64,000 nucleotides of DNA from Nonomuraea roseoviolacea subsp. carminata (GCF_024172185.1 NZ_JAMZEC010000001.1:5972001-6036000), one strand, 5' to 3'. Positions 1-8,350 are shown, counted from the stretch's first letter. Numbers and translations: made by a program. Notes: generated by a model from the sequence alone, not told the origin.

Positions 1-1212
1 GGCCACGGCCACCGGGGGCCGGCCGCGGCCGTCTTCGAGATCGCGGACGGCGCGCCCGCCTCGGTCGACTCCCGCGAGCCGCGCATCCGGCCGTCCTGCG
101 ACGAGGAGACGCCGCACGAGGGCCAGGAGGACGAGAACATCCTGCGCCACGCCCTGCTCCAGCTCCAGCTCCTCGGCAGCAAGTCCTCCTCCGCCACCAA
201 GCTCGAAGGGCCGGTGCTCGGCGCCCTGGAGGGCATCAGGCGGCGCATGGACGAGACACTCGTCTGCGCCACGGTCTCGCCGGCCATGCTCGACCAGTGG
301 GAGGAGGTCACGCAGGCCTTCGGCCGGCAGTACACGACCACCGCCCCGCAGCGCCTGCTGTGCGACGTGGCGCTGGAGCTGAGCGCCGTGCGCAACGCGC
401 TCAACCGCCGTCAGCCGATCGACCTGCAGGAGCGCCTGTGCCGCATGGCCGCGCAGCTCGCCGGGCTCAGCGGCATGATCATGATCAACCTGGGCGACCA
501 CCGGCTGGCGCGCGCGTTCTTCCGCACCGGCCGCATCGCCGCCGACGAGACCGGCGACCGCGCGCTGCGCGCCTGGGTGACGGCCCGCGAGTCGCTGGTC
601 CCGCTCTACTACGGCGACGCCCGGGAGGCGCTCAACCTGGCCAAGAAGAGCCGCGACCTGGCCGGCACCGTGCCGTGCGCCGCGCAGGCCATGGCCCCGG
701 TCGTGGAGGCGCGCGCGCTGGCCATGCTGTCGGGCACCGACAGCAAGAAGGAGGTCGTCGACCAGGCCAAGCGCGCGCTGGCCCGGGCCCGCAACGCCTT
801 CAGCCACATCAAGGGCGACGAGCGCGAGGACATGGCCTTCGGCTACACCGAGCGCCAGCTCTACTTCTACCAGGGCGACGTGCTCACCAAGCTCGGCCAG
901 ACGCTGGAGGCCGAGGTGGTGCTGGAGCAGGCCCTGGACAAGTACCAGGACCACATCTTCGACCAGACGCTGATCAGGCTCGACCGGGCGCAGTGCCGCC
1001 TCATCGAGGGCGACCTCGCCGAGGCGCTGCAGATCGCCACCGAGGCGCTGAAGCTGGTCGGGCCCGAGTACCGCACCGAGTTCATCATGCGTCCCGCGCT
1101 CGCCTTCGAGCAGGCGGTCATGCAGCGCGACCGCAACCACCCGGGCCTGGCCGACTACCGCGAGCAGCTGCGCCAGGAGGCGCCCGCGAACGATGGAAAG
1201 GCCGGTGCATGA
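1..1212 (+). CDS. TPR-type regulator, C-terminal part (cut by window edge)
   Basis: The reading frame is open from the first base of the window, so the N-terminus lies outside. About 403 residues are visible. From about residue 90 onward the protein is all-helical and built of TPR-like hairpins (for example LGDHRLARAFFRTGRIAADE, YGDAREALNLAKKSRDLA, EGDLAEALQIATEALKLV). This is the architecture of actinobacterial cytoplasmic XRE-HTH regulators, which carry a DNA-binding head followed by a TPR sensor tail; the head itself is not visible, so regulator is an inference. The stop overlaps the next start (ATGA), which points to co-translation with the GNAT gene downstream. Confidence 0.7.
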   Translation, partial: GHGHRGPAAAVFEIADGAPASVDSREPRIRPSCDEETPHEGQEDENILRHALLQLQLLGSKSSSATKLEGPVLGALEGIRRRMDETLVCATVSPAMLDQWEEVTQAFGRQYTTTAPQRLLCDVALELSAVRNALNRRQPIDLQERLCRMAAQLAGLSGMIMINLGDHRLARAFFRTGRIAADETGDRALRAWVTARESLVPLYYGDAREALNLAKKSRDLAGTVPCAAQAMAPVVEARALAMLSGTDSKKEVVDQAKRALARARNAFSHIKGDEREDMAFGYTERQLYFYQGDVLTKLGQTLEAEVVLEQALDKYQDHIFDQTLIRLDRAQCRLIEGDLAEALQIATEALKLVGPEYRTEFIMRPALAFEQAVMQRDRNHPGLADYREQLRQEAPANDGKAGA

Positions 1213-1697
1213 ACCTGAAGATCCGCCGTTACCGCTGGTCCGACCTGGACACCATCCTGGCGCTGCACCAGATCTGCCTGGCTCAGGTCGGCCTGTTCCC
1301 CGGTGACGGGGTCTACTACGACGACGACTTCCCCCGCATCCAGGAGCTCTACCTGGTCTGCGGCGGCGACTTCCTCGTGGGCGAGGTGGACGGCCGGGTC
1401 GTCGCCATGGGCGGCCTGCGGCCCATCGACTGCGGCCTGGCCGAGATCTGCCGGCTGCGCGTCCACCCCGACCACCAGCGGCGCGGTCACGGCGCCGCGA
1501 TGCTGACCGCCCTGGAGGAGCGGGCGGTCGCCCTGGGCTTCCACAGCGTGCGCGGCGACACCACGCTGCGCCAGGAGGCCGCCCTCGCGCTGTACGCGCG
1601 GCAGGGGTGGCGGGAGATCTCCCGCGCCCGCGTCGGCGACCTCATCGTGGTGTACGGCGAGAAGCGGCTCGTGCCCGCCGCCGTCCTCGACGCCTGA
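1209..1697 (+). CDS. GNAT family N-acetyltransferase
   Basis: A 162-residue single-domain GNAT protein that would transfer an acetyl group from acetyl-CoA to an unknown amine. The acetyl-CoA loop is clear (RVHPDHQRRGHGAAML, the R/QxxGxG/A signature), followed by the usual C-terminal LYARQGWREISRARVG strand-helix. The ATG at 1209 overlaps the upstream stop by four bases (ATGA), with a purine-rich GGAAAGG about 8 nt upstream. It therefore sits in an operon with the TPR regulator and closes it, because a strong hairpin follows. The substrate cannot be told from the sequence. Confidence 0.85.
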   Translation: MNLKIRRYRWSDLDTILALHQICLAQVGLFPGDGVYYDDDFPRIQELYLVCGGDFLVGEVDGRVVAMGGLRPIDCGLAEICRLRVHPDHQRRGHGAAMLTALEERAVALGFHSVRGDTTLRQEAALALYARQGWREISRARVGDLIVVYGEKRLVPAAVLDA

Positions 1698-1723
1698 CCC
1701 TCCGCTCAGCCCCGTAGTGCCAA

Positions 1724-1756
1724 CGGCCGCCGCCGGACCATGTCCGGCGGCGGCCG
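1724..1756 (+). terminator. Strong hairpin terminator after the GNAT gene
   Basis: A perfect 15-bp GC-rich inverted repeat (arms 1724-1738 and 1742-1756, core GGCCGCCGCCGGA / TCCGGCGGCGGCC) with a 3-nt loop lies 27 nt after the GNAT stop. There is no U-tract, as is usual for actinobacterial terminators. Confidence 0.75.
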
Positions 1757-1932
1757 GTGGCGTGTGGGACGTCCGGGGAAGAGCGTGACGAGAGAAATGT
1801 GGGATTCGATCACGTCTGCGGATATGGATGTACGAGCCCCCGAGTGAGCCCCTTCACTCCCGGTGGTAGAGGAGCATCACCGGCTGCTCGGAGTACATCC
1901 GCGGCTGCGTTTCGTAATGAGATGCTTCCGCC

Positions 1933-3276
1933 ATGGCAGTCGTGGCCGCTCCCCGACCCCTCCTGGGAGCCGTGCTTCTGTTGTTCGTCAGCGCCGCATG
2001 GGGGTCGGCGTTCCCGCTGATGAAGGATCTCATCGTCCGGTTACCGGTGGAGGACCTGCTCGCCGAGCGTTACGCCCTCGCGGCGCTGACGCTCCTTCTC
2101 CTGCGTCCCGGCATGCTGCGGGGGCTTGCGTGGCGCACGTGGGGGCACGGGGTCGTCCTGGGGGTCATGTTCGGCGTCGGCCAGCTCGGGCAGGCCATCG
2201 CGCTCCACAGCCTGCCCTCGGCCGTGTCGGGCTTCGCCGTCGGGTGCAGCGTGATCTTCACGCCCATCCTGGCGCTCCTGCTGTTCAGGACGCACATGCC
2301 CGTCCGGGTGTGGGTGGGCGTCGGGCTGGCGGTGGCGGGCATGACGGTGTTCACGCTGCTGCGCGGCGTCGGCGAGGGCCCGATCTCGTTGCTCGCGCTC
2401 GGCGTCACGCTCGCCGCCGCGGCCCTGTACGCGGGGCACACGCTGCTCCTGGCCCGGCTCACCCGCACCCGCGAGGGCTTCAACGCCTACGCCCTGACCG
2501 TCATCCAGCTGGCCACCATCGGCCTCATGACGGGCGGCTACGCGGTCCGCGACGGGCTGAGCCTGCCTGCCGGTCCCTCCGACTGGGCGGCGCTCGGCCA
2601 CCTGTCGGTGGTGTCGTGCGCGCTGGGGTTCCTGGCCCGCTCGTACGGCCAGACGCACGTGGCCGCCGTGCCCAGCGCGGTGCTCATGTCGTCGCAGCCG
2701 CTGTGGGTGGCGGGGATCGCGGTGATCTGGTTCCACGAGCCGGCGGACTGGAGCATGGCCCTCGGCGGCGGCCTCATGGGGGCGGCGATGCTGCTGGCCG
2801 TGCCGTCGCGCACCACGGAGTCCCCGCGCCCGGCGTCCGTCCAGCGGGTGGAGCAGCCGCGGCCCGTGGGGGAGGAGGCGTCGCGCCGCAACCACCTGCT
2901 CGCCGTGTCCCGCCAGGCGTCGAGGCGGCTGGCCGACCTCAAGGTCAAGCGCGACAGCCGCGAGCAGGCGCACGAGGGGGTCGAGGATCCCGTCAAGGTG
3001 GAGGAGCCGCAGGCGCGGCCCGCGTCGCCGGGCGTCGCTCAGGTGTGCGTCGACACCCAGGCGTGCCGGCTGCAGACCCATCAGATCAAGGGCAGCGGCC
3101 AGCCCAGCCTGGACCGGCTCATCCAGCGGGCGACGATCATCGTCCGGGCCAGGAACCTGCCCGGCCCGGGCTGCTGCCAGTCGATCACGCTGACCGGTCG
3201 CTGTCTGTGCTCGCTGATCGCGGAGGCCGAGCAGAACGGAGAGGCGGCGAAGCCGTGCTGGTTTCGGCCCGGCTGA
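1933..3276 (+). CDS. EamA/DMT-family exporter with long Cys-rich C-terminal tail
   Basis: Residues about 10-295 form two EamA repeats, ten predicted membrane segments in all, typical of drug/metabolite exporters in the inner membrane (N-terminal LLFVSAAWGSAFPLMKDL is the classic opening). Normal family members end near residue 300. This one continues for about 150 hydrophilic residues: a charged Arg/Glu-rich linker, then a cysteine-rich end with CVDTQAC, CCQS, RCLC and a final KPCWF. Third positions stay G/C-rich through the tail, so it looks genuinely translated. The ATG at 1933 has a weak ribosome site. The tail may be a cytosolic metal- or partner-binding domain, but no family is recognised. 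The next gene is the small peptide at 3403. Confidence 0.85.
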   Translation: MAVVAAPRPLLGAVLLLFVSAAWGSAFPLMKDLIVRLPVEDLLAERYALAALTLLLLRPGMLRGLAWRTWGHGVVLGVMFGVGQLGQAIALHSLPSAVSGFAVGCSVIFTPILALLLFRTHMPVRVWVGVGLAVAGMTVFTLLRGVGEGPISLLALGVTLAAAALYAGHTLLLARLTRTREGFNAYALTVIQLATIGLMTGGYAVRDGLSLPAGPSDWAALGHLSVVSCALGFLARSYGQTHVAAVPSAVLMSSQPLWVAGIAVIWFHEPADWSMALGGGLMGAAMLLAVPSRTTESPRPASVQRVEQPRPVGEEASRRNHLLAVSRQASRRLADLKVKRDSREQAHEGVEDPVKVEEPQARPASPGVAQVCVDTQACRLQTHQIKGSGQPSLDRLIQRATIIVRARNLPGPGCCQSITLTGRCLCSLIAEAEQNGEAAKPCWFRPG

Positions 3277-3341
3277 ACGGTGGGGAATCGCTGAACAAAC
3301 AGCGCATTAGCTATTACCCACTTACTTATACGTCCTAAACC

Positions 3342-3369
3342 TTGCTATTCGCTGAAGTGGCCGAATAAT
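3342..3369 (+). promoter_or_regulatory. Sigma-70-like promoter for the 24-aa peptide gene
   Basis: TTGCTA (3342-3347), a 16-nt spacer and AATAAT (3364-3369) resemble -35 and -10 hexamers, 4/6 and 5/6 matches to consensus. They lie in a 126-nt gap that is about half A+T, strikingly AT-rich for this window. The predicted start of transcription, near 3376, leaves a leader of about 27 nt with GGAGGGG 9 nt before the ATG at 3403. Confidence 0.5.
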
Positions 3370-3402
3370 GGTGGATTAGTCCCAATGGAGGGGTAGGACA
3401 CC

Positions 3403-3477
3403 ATGAAGCGCATTGTCGTGCACAAGCCGGGCTCAGCGAAGCTCACGGGGACTGCGAGCGTCATCCACAAGGGGTGA
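3403..3477 (+). CDS. 24-residue peptide, translationally coupled to TPR protein
   Basis: A small ORF with one of the best ribosome-binding sites in the window (GGAGGGG at 3387-3393, 9-nt spacing) encodes a basic 24-residue peptide beginning MKRIVVHKPG, with a central AKLTGTA stretch and ending VIHKG. Its TGA (3475-3477) overlaps the GTG of the next gene at 3474 (GTGA), so the two are almost certainly co-translated. No cysteines, transmembrane segment or signal sequence is present, and no known precursor family is recognised. It could be the precursor of a ribosomally made peptide, a signalling peptide, or a leader that sets translation of the TPR gene. The dedicated promoter, ribosome site and overlap make it a real gene rather than noise. 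Confidence 0.6.
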   Translation: MKRIVVHKPGSAKLTGTASVIHKG

Positions 3478-5181
3478 CCGGGAGCGGTTCGCATTACCGG
3501 GTGCAGAGCGATCCGCCCGTCGAAACGGGGGCCGTGCGGCTGCTGATGCCGATGATCGACGGACACCGCCGGCCCCATGGCCCCTACACCGTCGCCTCCG
3601 CGCTGCTGCACCACCTCGTTCCGATCGTTGTGGAACGTTCCCCGGACCTGGTCGCCGCCCATGACATCGAGATCAGGGCGGCGGCCCCCGGGCTGCGCGA
3701 CCTGGTGCCCGCCCGGCGCCCGAGCGTCGACGCGACCCTGCCCGAGGACGAGCGCATCCTCGTGCCCGCGCCCCGCCGCACGTTGCGGCTGGCCAACGGG
3801 CTCGCCGAGTTCGTCCGCGCGGCCGTGCCGCCGGGACGCACCTTGGTCGTGTGCAACGGCGCCGAGACCGACCCGACGGACGCCGAGCTGCTCGACGTCA
3901 TGGCCCGCCGCATCCCGCCCGGCGTGCTCACCGTCGTCGTGTACGAGGGCGGCCCCGAGCCGGCACCGGACCCCCCGCGGCCCCGCCGAGCTGTGGCGGG
4001 TCGTGGACCGGTGCGTCCACGAGGGCTTCCTGCACGCCGTGGCCGAGCTCGGCCCGCGCGGTCTGGAGACGGCCGAACCGGGAGGCGAGCTGTGGTGGCG
4101 CTTCGCGCAGCGCACCGCGACGGCGCTCGGCGGCCTCGGCCGTACCGAGGAGGCGCGCGAGGTGTGGGCGCGGGCCCGCAGGTCCAGCCAGGACCCGGCG
4201 GTCCACGCCGCCGCCGCGTACGGCCTGGCGATGCTCGACGCCCGGCACCCCGACCCGGCGCGGCGCGACCTCGCCCGGGCGCGGGAGTGGGTCAACGAGG
4301 CCATCGCCATCTCGACGCTGCTGCCCGACCCGTTCGAGCGGGCGTTCAAGCTGGGCTTCGACCGCAACGGCCTGGCGCTCGTGGAGCTGCGCGAGGGACG
4401 TCCGGAGGCGGCGCTCGCGCTGGTGGAGTCGGCCCTGGAGCTGGCCGTCGAGCTGGGGGAGCGGCATCCGCTGCACCGCCTGGTGCTGCACGCCAACCGC
4501 GGCCGGCTGCTCGCCGCGCTCGGCCGTACGAAGGAGGCGCTCGCCGAGTACACCACGGCCATCGCCCTCGACCCCGGCTTCCCCGACCACTACCTGGACC
4601 GGGGCAACCTGCTGGCCCGGCTCGGCCTGCCGGAGGAGGCGCTGGCCGACTACGAGAGCGCCATCCGGGCCGGCCCGCCGATGCCCGAGGCGTACTACAA
4701 CCGCGCCGAGCTGCGGATCGTCCGCGGCGACACGGACGGCGCGCTGGCCGACCTCGGGCGCGTGCTGGAGCTCGACCCCGGCTACGTGGACGCCTACATC
4801 AACCGGGCCGGGCTGCTGGCCGCCCTCGAACGCGACCAGGACGCCTGGGCCGACGTGCGCGCCGGGCTCGCGCTGGCCCCCGGCGACCCGCACCTGCTCG
4901 TCGTGCGCGGGCAACTGGAGACGGCCGACGGCCGGCTGGCGGAGGCGCGCGCGACGCTGGACGCCGTCATCGCCGGGGCGCCGTGGCTGGCCGCGGCGTG
5001 GGGCAACCGGGGGGTGCTGCGGTTCGCGGCGGGCGACGCCGAGGGGGCCGTGGACGACCTGGCGCAGGCGATCGGGCTCGACCCGCATCCCGACCTGTAC
5101 GCCAACCGGGCGGTGGCGCTGCGCGCGCTCGGCCGTACGGCGGAGGCGGAGGCCGACGAGCGACGCGCGGCGGAAGGCTGA
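3474..5181 (+). pseudogene. TPR-repeat protein interrupted by one frameshift
   Basis: The protein starts at GTG 3474 and reads for about 165 residues of an unassigned N-terminal domain (MPMIDGHRRPHGPYTVASAL, later a Walker-B-like strand TLVVCNGAETDPTD). It then falls out of frame near the C-rich run at 3972-3984. The same protein resumes one frame over with ELWRVVDRCVHEGFLHAV and continues through about seven canonical TPR hairpins (for example GRTKEALAEYTTAIALDPGF, GLPEEALADYESAIRAGPP) to the stop at 5181. Removing one C from the run restores a single product of about 568 residues. It could be a true recent pseudogene, a sequencing error in a homopolymer, or, least likely, a programmed shift. 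It is coupled to the peptide gene by a GTGA overlap. Confidence 0.7.
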
Positions 5182-5217
5182 CGAGCGGGCCGCCGTCTCG
5201 CGGCGGGGGCTGGCAGC

Positions 5218-5715
5218 ATGGCGTGCATGGCCGGAACAGGCGCATTCGGAGGTGGGGGCCGCCGTGCTCGCGCGCGGGTGGTCCGGGCGGCGACGGTGTT
5301 CGCGGCGCTGGGGGTGCTGTGGTGGGCGAGCGTCCGCGTGGTCTGGACGGCCGCCGGCTGCGACGACTGGGGGTGCCTCGCGCCGGTCTCCGGCCTGGTG
5401 GTCCTGGTCACGGTCGCGGTGCTCGCCGGTGGCGGATGGGCCCTGGAGCGCGTGGCGGTCCGTCCCGGCCGGCGGACGGCCGTGGTGGCGGCGGGGGCGC
5501 TGGTCTCGCTCGGGCTGCTCGGGCAGGTGCTGCCGTCGTGGGCCTGGCCGCCGGCGCACGCGGTGCTGTCGGCGACGGCGTTCGGGGCGGCGGGCGCGGC
5601 TGCGGCCTTCCTCACGGCGCCCGAGCCGCGCGGACGCTGGAAACTGGCGCTGGTGCTGGCCCTGGCGGTGCTGCCACCGGCGACGCTCGTCCTGCTGTGG
5701 ACGACCGCCTCCTGA
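5218..5715 (+). CDS. Hypothetical four-helix membrane protein
   Basis: 165 residues with an Arg-rich N-terminus and four hydrophobic segments at about 23-43, 55-75, 88-108 and 138-160. A short extracytoplasmic loop between helices 1 and 2 carries a Cys pair (AAGCDDWGCL) that could form a disulfide. No family is recognised. It starts 36 nt after the TPR gene and probably belongs to the same transcript. ATG 5218 was chosen over the ATG at 5227 because GGGGGCTGG precedes it. The function is unknown. Confidence 0.6.
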   Translation: MACMAGTGAFGGGGRRARARVVRAATVFAALGVLWWASVRVVWTAAGCDDWGCLAPVSGLVVLVTVAVLAGGGWALERVAVRPGRRTAVVAAGALVSLGLLGQVLPSWAWPPAHAVLSATAFGAAGAAAAFLTAPEPRGRWKLALVLALAVLPPATLVLLWTTAS

Positions 5716-5735
5716 CCCATGAGGCGAGGAGAGGG

Positions 5736-5845
5736 CTGACGTCCGGTGAGGAACAGACTGACCTCCGGTGACGGGAGGACTGACGTCCGGTGAGGAACAG
5801 ACTGACCTCCGGTGACGAGAGGACTGACGTCCGGCGACGAGAGGA
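5736..5845 (+). repeat. Five tandem 22-bp repeats
   Basis: Five contiguous 22-bp units of the form CTGACSTCCGGYGA followed by GGAACAGA or a CGAGAGGA-type ending occupy the space between the membrane-protein stop (5715) and the GTG at 5860. Units 1 and 3 are identical; units 2 and 4 differ by one base. The array ends 14 nt before the next start, so it overlaps any leader of the hydrolase gene. Confidence 0.85.
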
Positions 5846-5859
5846 CTACGGTAGGGCGC

Positions 5860-6642
5860 GTGGGCTTCGACGAGCTGCTGCGAGAACTCCAGCCGGGCGC
5901 CGGCGCGCAGGCCGCCGGCATCAGACGCGGTTACGGCGGGCCGCCACCGCGTTCCCTGGCCCTCACGTCGGGCCCGGACCGGCTGCGCTGCGCCTCCCTG
6001 CTGAAACCGCTGTACGCGTGGGCGACGGCCGAGTTGGTCGGCGACCACGAGCGGTGGCGCCGCCACGCGGAGCCGGCCGTGGTCGTCTCCTCCAACACCG
6101 ACACGCTCGCCCTGTGGCTGTCCGTCGGCCCGCGTGCCGTGCTCGACGGGATCCACCGGCGCACCGGTGTCCGGTGGGCGCCGCCGAACGGCGACCCGTC
6201 GAGGTTCGGGTCCGTGGAGGTGTCCGCCGCCGAGGTCGCCGCCGCGTACGTGGAGCTGGCCCAGGCGGCCCTGGCGGGCGAGCCGGTGGCGGGGGCGATC
6301 CTGGAGTGGATGCGGCTGGTGGGCGCCGACCAGACGTTCGGCGCGAGGGAGGCACTCGCGGCGCCGGAGGCGGCCGTCAAGTGCGGCTGGTACGGCGGGA
6401 TGGACGAGACGTTCCTGCGCACCCACGCCGTGGGCGTGCTGACCCCCGAGGCGAACCGGGTGGTGGTCGTGGTCGGCATGACCGCGCAGCCGTACACCGA
6501 CGAGCTCGAACGCGACATCTACCAGGCGCGGGTGGCCGAGGGGCTGCCGGTCGAGGCGGAGCACGAGAAGGCGGGCGGCGCGCTGCTGCGCGGCCTGCTG
6601 CGCACCACCCTGACGGAGCTGGGGGAGGCGCCGGACGGCTGA
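5860..6642 (+). CDS. Serine hydrolase of the beta-lactamase/PBP fold
   Basis: 260 residues carrying the three class-A beta-lactamase-like signatures in order. These are SLLK at 46-49 (SxxK, nucleophile Ser46), SSN at 77-79 (SxN) and KCG at about 174-176 in place of KTG. No signal peptide is visible, so it may be cytoplasmic; secreted beta-lactamases normally have one. A true penicillinase is therefore doubtful and a peptidase or esterase role is equally possible. GTG 5860 was chosen because frames further upstream only read through the 22-bp repeat array. The next gene, an MBL-fold hydrolase, follows 58 nt later. Confidence 0.65.
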   Translation: MGFDELLRELQPGAGAQAAGIRRGYGGPPPRSLALTSGPDRLRCASLLKPLYAWATAELVGDHERWRRHAEPAVVVSSNTDTLALWLSVGPRAVLDGIHRRTGVRWAPPNGDPSRFGSVEVSAAEVAAAYVELAQAALAGEPVAGAILEWMRLVGADQTFGAREALAAPEAAVKCGWYGGMDETFLRTHAVGVLTPEANRVVVVVGMTAQPYTDELERDIYQARVAEGLPVEAEHEKAGGALLRGLLRTTLTELGEAPDG

Positions 6643-6700
6643 GCCCCGGACGGCGCGTGGCATGATCGCCCGGGAGCCCTGGTGACGTGAAGGAGAGCGC

Positions 6701-7441
6701 GTGAAGCTGACGGTGCTGGGTGGATGCGGGGCGTGGCCCGCCGCCGGTCAGGCGTGCAGCGGTTATCTGGTGGAGCACGACGGGTACCGGGTGCTGATCG
6801 ACCCCGGCTATGCCGTACTGCCCAGGCTGCTGGAGTCGACGGCGGCCGAGGACGTCGACGCGGTGCTCGTCAGCCACGGCCACCCCGACCACTGCGCCGA
6901 CCTCAACCCGCTGCTGCGGGCCCGCGCGCTGGGCGACAGGCCGCCGGCCGCGCTGCCCGTGCACGCGCCGCCCGGCGCGCTCGACGTGGTGCTCGCGCTG
7001 GACCGGCCGGGCATGCTGGCGTCCAGCTATGTGCTGTACGAGCTGGCGCCGGGCGCGCCGGTGGAGCTCGGCCCGTTCCGGGTGGACGCCTGGTCGCTGC
7101 CGCACCACGTCCCGAACGCCGGGCTGCGGCTCGCCGCCGGCGGCCGGGTGCTCGCCTACACCGGCGACACCGGGCCCGCCGCGGAGCTGACCGACCTGGC
7201 GCGCGACGCCGACCTCCTGCTGGCGGAGGCCACCTATCCCGAGCGGGTGCCCGAGGAGGACGCGCCGTTCCTGTCGAGCGCCCTGGACGCGGGTCGCACG
7301 GCGTCGCGGGCCGGCGCGGCCCGTCTGGTGCTCACCCACCTGTGGCCGGACACGCCGCCGGAGCCGGTCCTGGAGGCGGCGGCCAAGGAGTACACCGGCG
7401 AGCTCATGGCGGCCACCGGCGGCCTCACGATCGCCTTCTGA
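6701..7441 (+). CDS. MBL-fold metallo-hydrolase (RNase Z-like)
   Basis: 246 residues with the metallo-beta-lactamase zinc signature HGHPDH at 59-64, preceded by the LIDPGY strand and followed by LPHHVPN and the YTGDTGP metal-bridging Asp. The architecture resembles the RNase Z/phosphodiesterase-like branch, but the short length and divergent exosite region leave the substrate open (tRNA 3-prime ends or a cyclic/phosphodiester metabolite). GTG 6701 has AAGGAG 7 nt upstream. It is likely co-transcribed with the serine hydrolase before it. Confidence 0.85.
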   Translation: MKLTVLGGCGAWPAAGQACSGYLVEHDGYRVLIDPGYAVLPRLLESTAAEDVDAVLVSHGHPDHCADLNPLLRARALGDRPPAALPVHAPPGALDVVLALDRPGMLASSYVLYELAPGAPVELGPFRVDAWSLPHHVPNAGLRLAAGGRVLAYTGDTGPAAELTDLARDADLLLAEATYPERVPEEDAPFLSSALDAGRTASRAGAARLVLTHLWPDTPPEPVLEAAAKEYTGELMAATGGLTIAF

Positions 7442-7500
7442 CCGTCGACTGGGCCGAAGACTGTTTTTTCGCCAGGGTGTCCGGTGCCAGACTGCTGATC

Positions 7501-7701
7501 ATGAGCGGTGTCGTGATCCGGCCCTATCGAGACGAAGACCGTGACGCCATCGTGGCGCTGGCCCCGCGCCTGACCGAGGGCGTCGCGGCCTGGCGGGACG
7601 CCGACGCCGTCGCCGCCGCCGTACGCGACTGGGTCACCGGTTCGCTGGACCGGCACGGCAGCGACGGTCACGGGGCGCTCGTGGCGGACCGCGACGGCCC
7701 T
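7501..7701 (+). pseudogene. GNAT acetyltransferase stump, truncated
   Basis: From ATG 7501 the first 67 residues read as the opening of a GNAT protein (VVIRPYRDEDRDAIVALAP, then helices up to ALVADRDGP). They stop exactly where the next core strand of the fold should follow. The frame then runs into unrelated Arg/Gln-rich codons, overlaps the 3-prime end of the TetR gene on the other strand and stops at 7779. No acetyl-CoA loop exists. This looks like a gene whose 3-prime two thirds were lost at a junction with the TetR/MFS block. Confidence 0.6.
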
Positions 7702-7745
7702 GGTTCGGCTGAGCAGGCCGGTACGGGATCGATGATCAGGCGGCG

Positions 7746-8333
7746 TCAGCGGTCTCCCGCGCCGTCGCGTGCGGCGTAGCGCTCGATGGCGCTGATGAAC
7801 ATGTCCTCGGCCAGGGCGTAGAGCTGGTCGATCTCGTGCGGGGCGGCGGTGAAGCGGCCCCCCGCCTCGGAGGCGGCCAAACCCATGCCGACCGTGTCCA
7901 GCAGGCGCTGGAGCGGGCTGACGATCTCCTCCGGCACGCCCGCGTCCCGCAGCATCGCCTGGACGGCGTTGCGCGGGCGCCGGGCCTCGGGCGTGACCGT
8001 CGGGCGTGTGAACAGCAGCAGGAACAGCTCCGGGTGGCGCCGTGCCACCTCGCGGACGCCCGTGCCGAACGCGCGCATCCGGTCCTGCCACGGCAACGCG
8101 GGATCGTCGTCCGGCATCTCCTGCAGGAGCCGTTCCACCAGGCCGTCCAGGAGCCCCTGCTTGTCGCCGACGTAGCGATAGAGCGCCATCGGGGTGACGC
8201 CGAGCCGGTCGGCGACCGCGCGCATGCTGACCGCGGGCAGGCCGCGCTCTTCGGCGAGTTCGAGAGTGGCGTCGAGCACCTCGTCGCGGGTCAGCCCGCG
8301 GGTGCCGCGACCGCGCTGGGCCGGGGTCTTCAC
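7746..8333 (-). CDS. TetR-family repressor of the adjacent MFS exporter
   Basis: 195 residues. The N-terminal helix-turn-helix is clear (VLDATLELAEERGLPAVSMR, then ADRLGVTPMALYRYVGDKQG), followed by a TetR_C-type ligand-binding domain. GTG 8333 was chosen because the domain begins right after it and the palindromic operator lies immediately upstream. It is divergent from the MFS gene at 8409 with a 75-nt shared control region. The family normally represses the neighbouring exporter and itself until a toxic ligand binds; that is inference here. Confidence 0.88.
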   Translation of the reverse strand: MKTPAQRGRGTRGLTRDEVLDATLELAEERGLPAVSMRAVADRLGVTPMALYRYVGDKQGLLDGLVERLLQEMPDDDPALPWQDRMRAFGTGVREVARRHPELFLLLFTRPTVTPEARRPRNAVQAMLRDAGVPEEIVSPLQRLLDTVGMGLAASEAGGRFTAAPHEIDQLYALAEDMFISAIERYAARDGAGDR

Positions 8334-8350
8334 GGATCCCAGTCTAGCCG

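Noticed and set aside
3960..3992. Programmed ribosomal frameshift in the TPR gene
   Set aside because: There is no classic slippery heptamer, downstream pseudoknot or in-frame stop at the site; an indel in a C-run is simpler.
3345..4562. Long antisense frame over the TPR gene
   Set aside because: It is a Ser/Arg/Ala-rich shadow typical of GC-rich codon complements, with no domain and no ribosome site; the plus-strand TPR protein explains the region.
5736..5845. CRISPR array
   Set aside because: The 22-bp units are contiguous with no unique spacers, and no cas genes are present.
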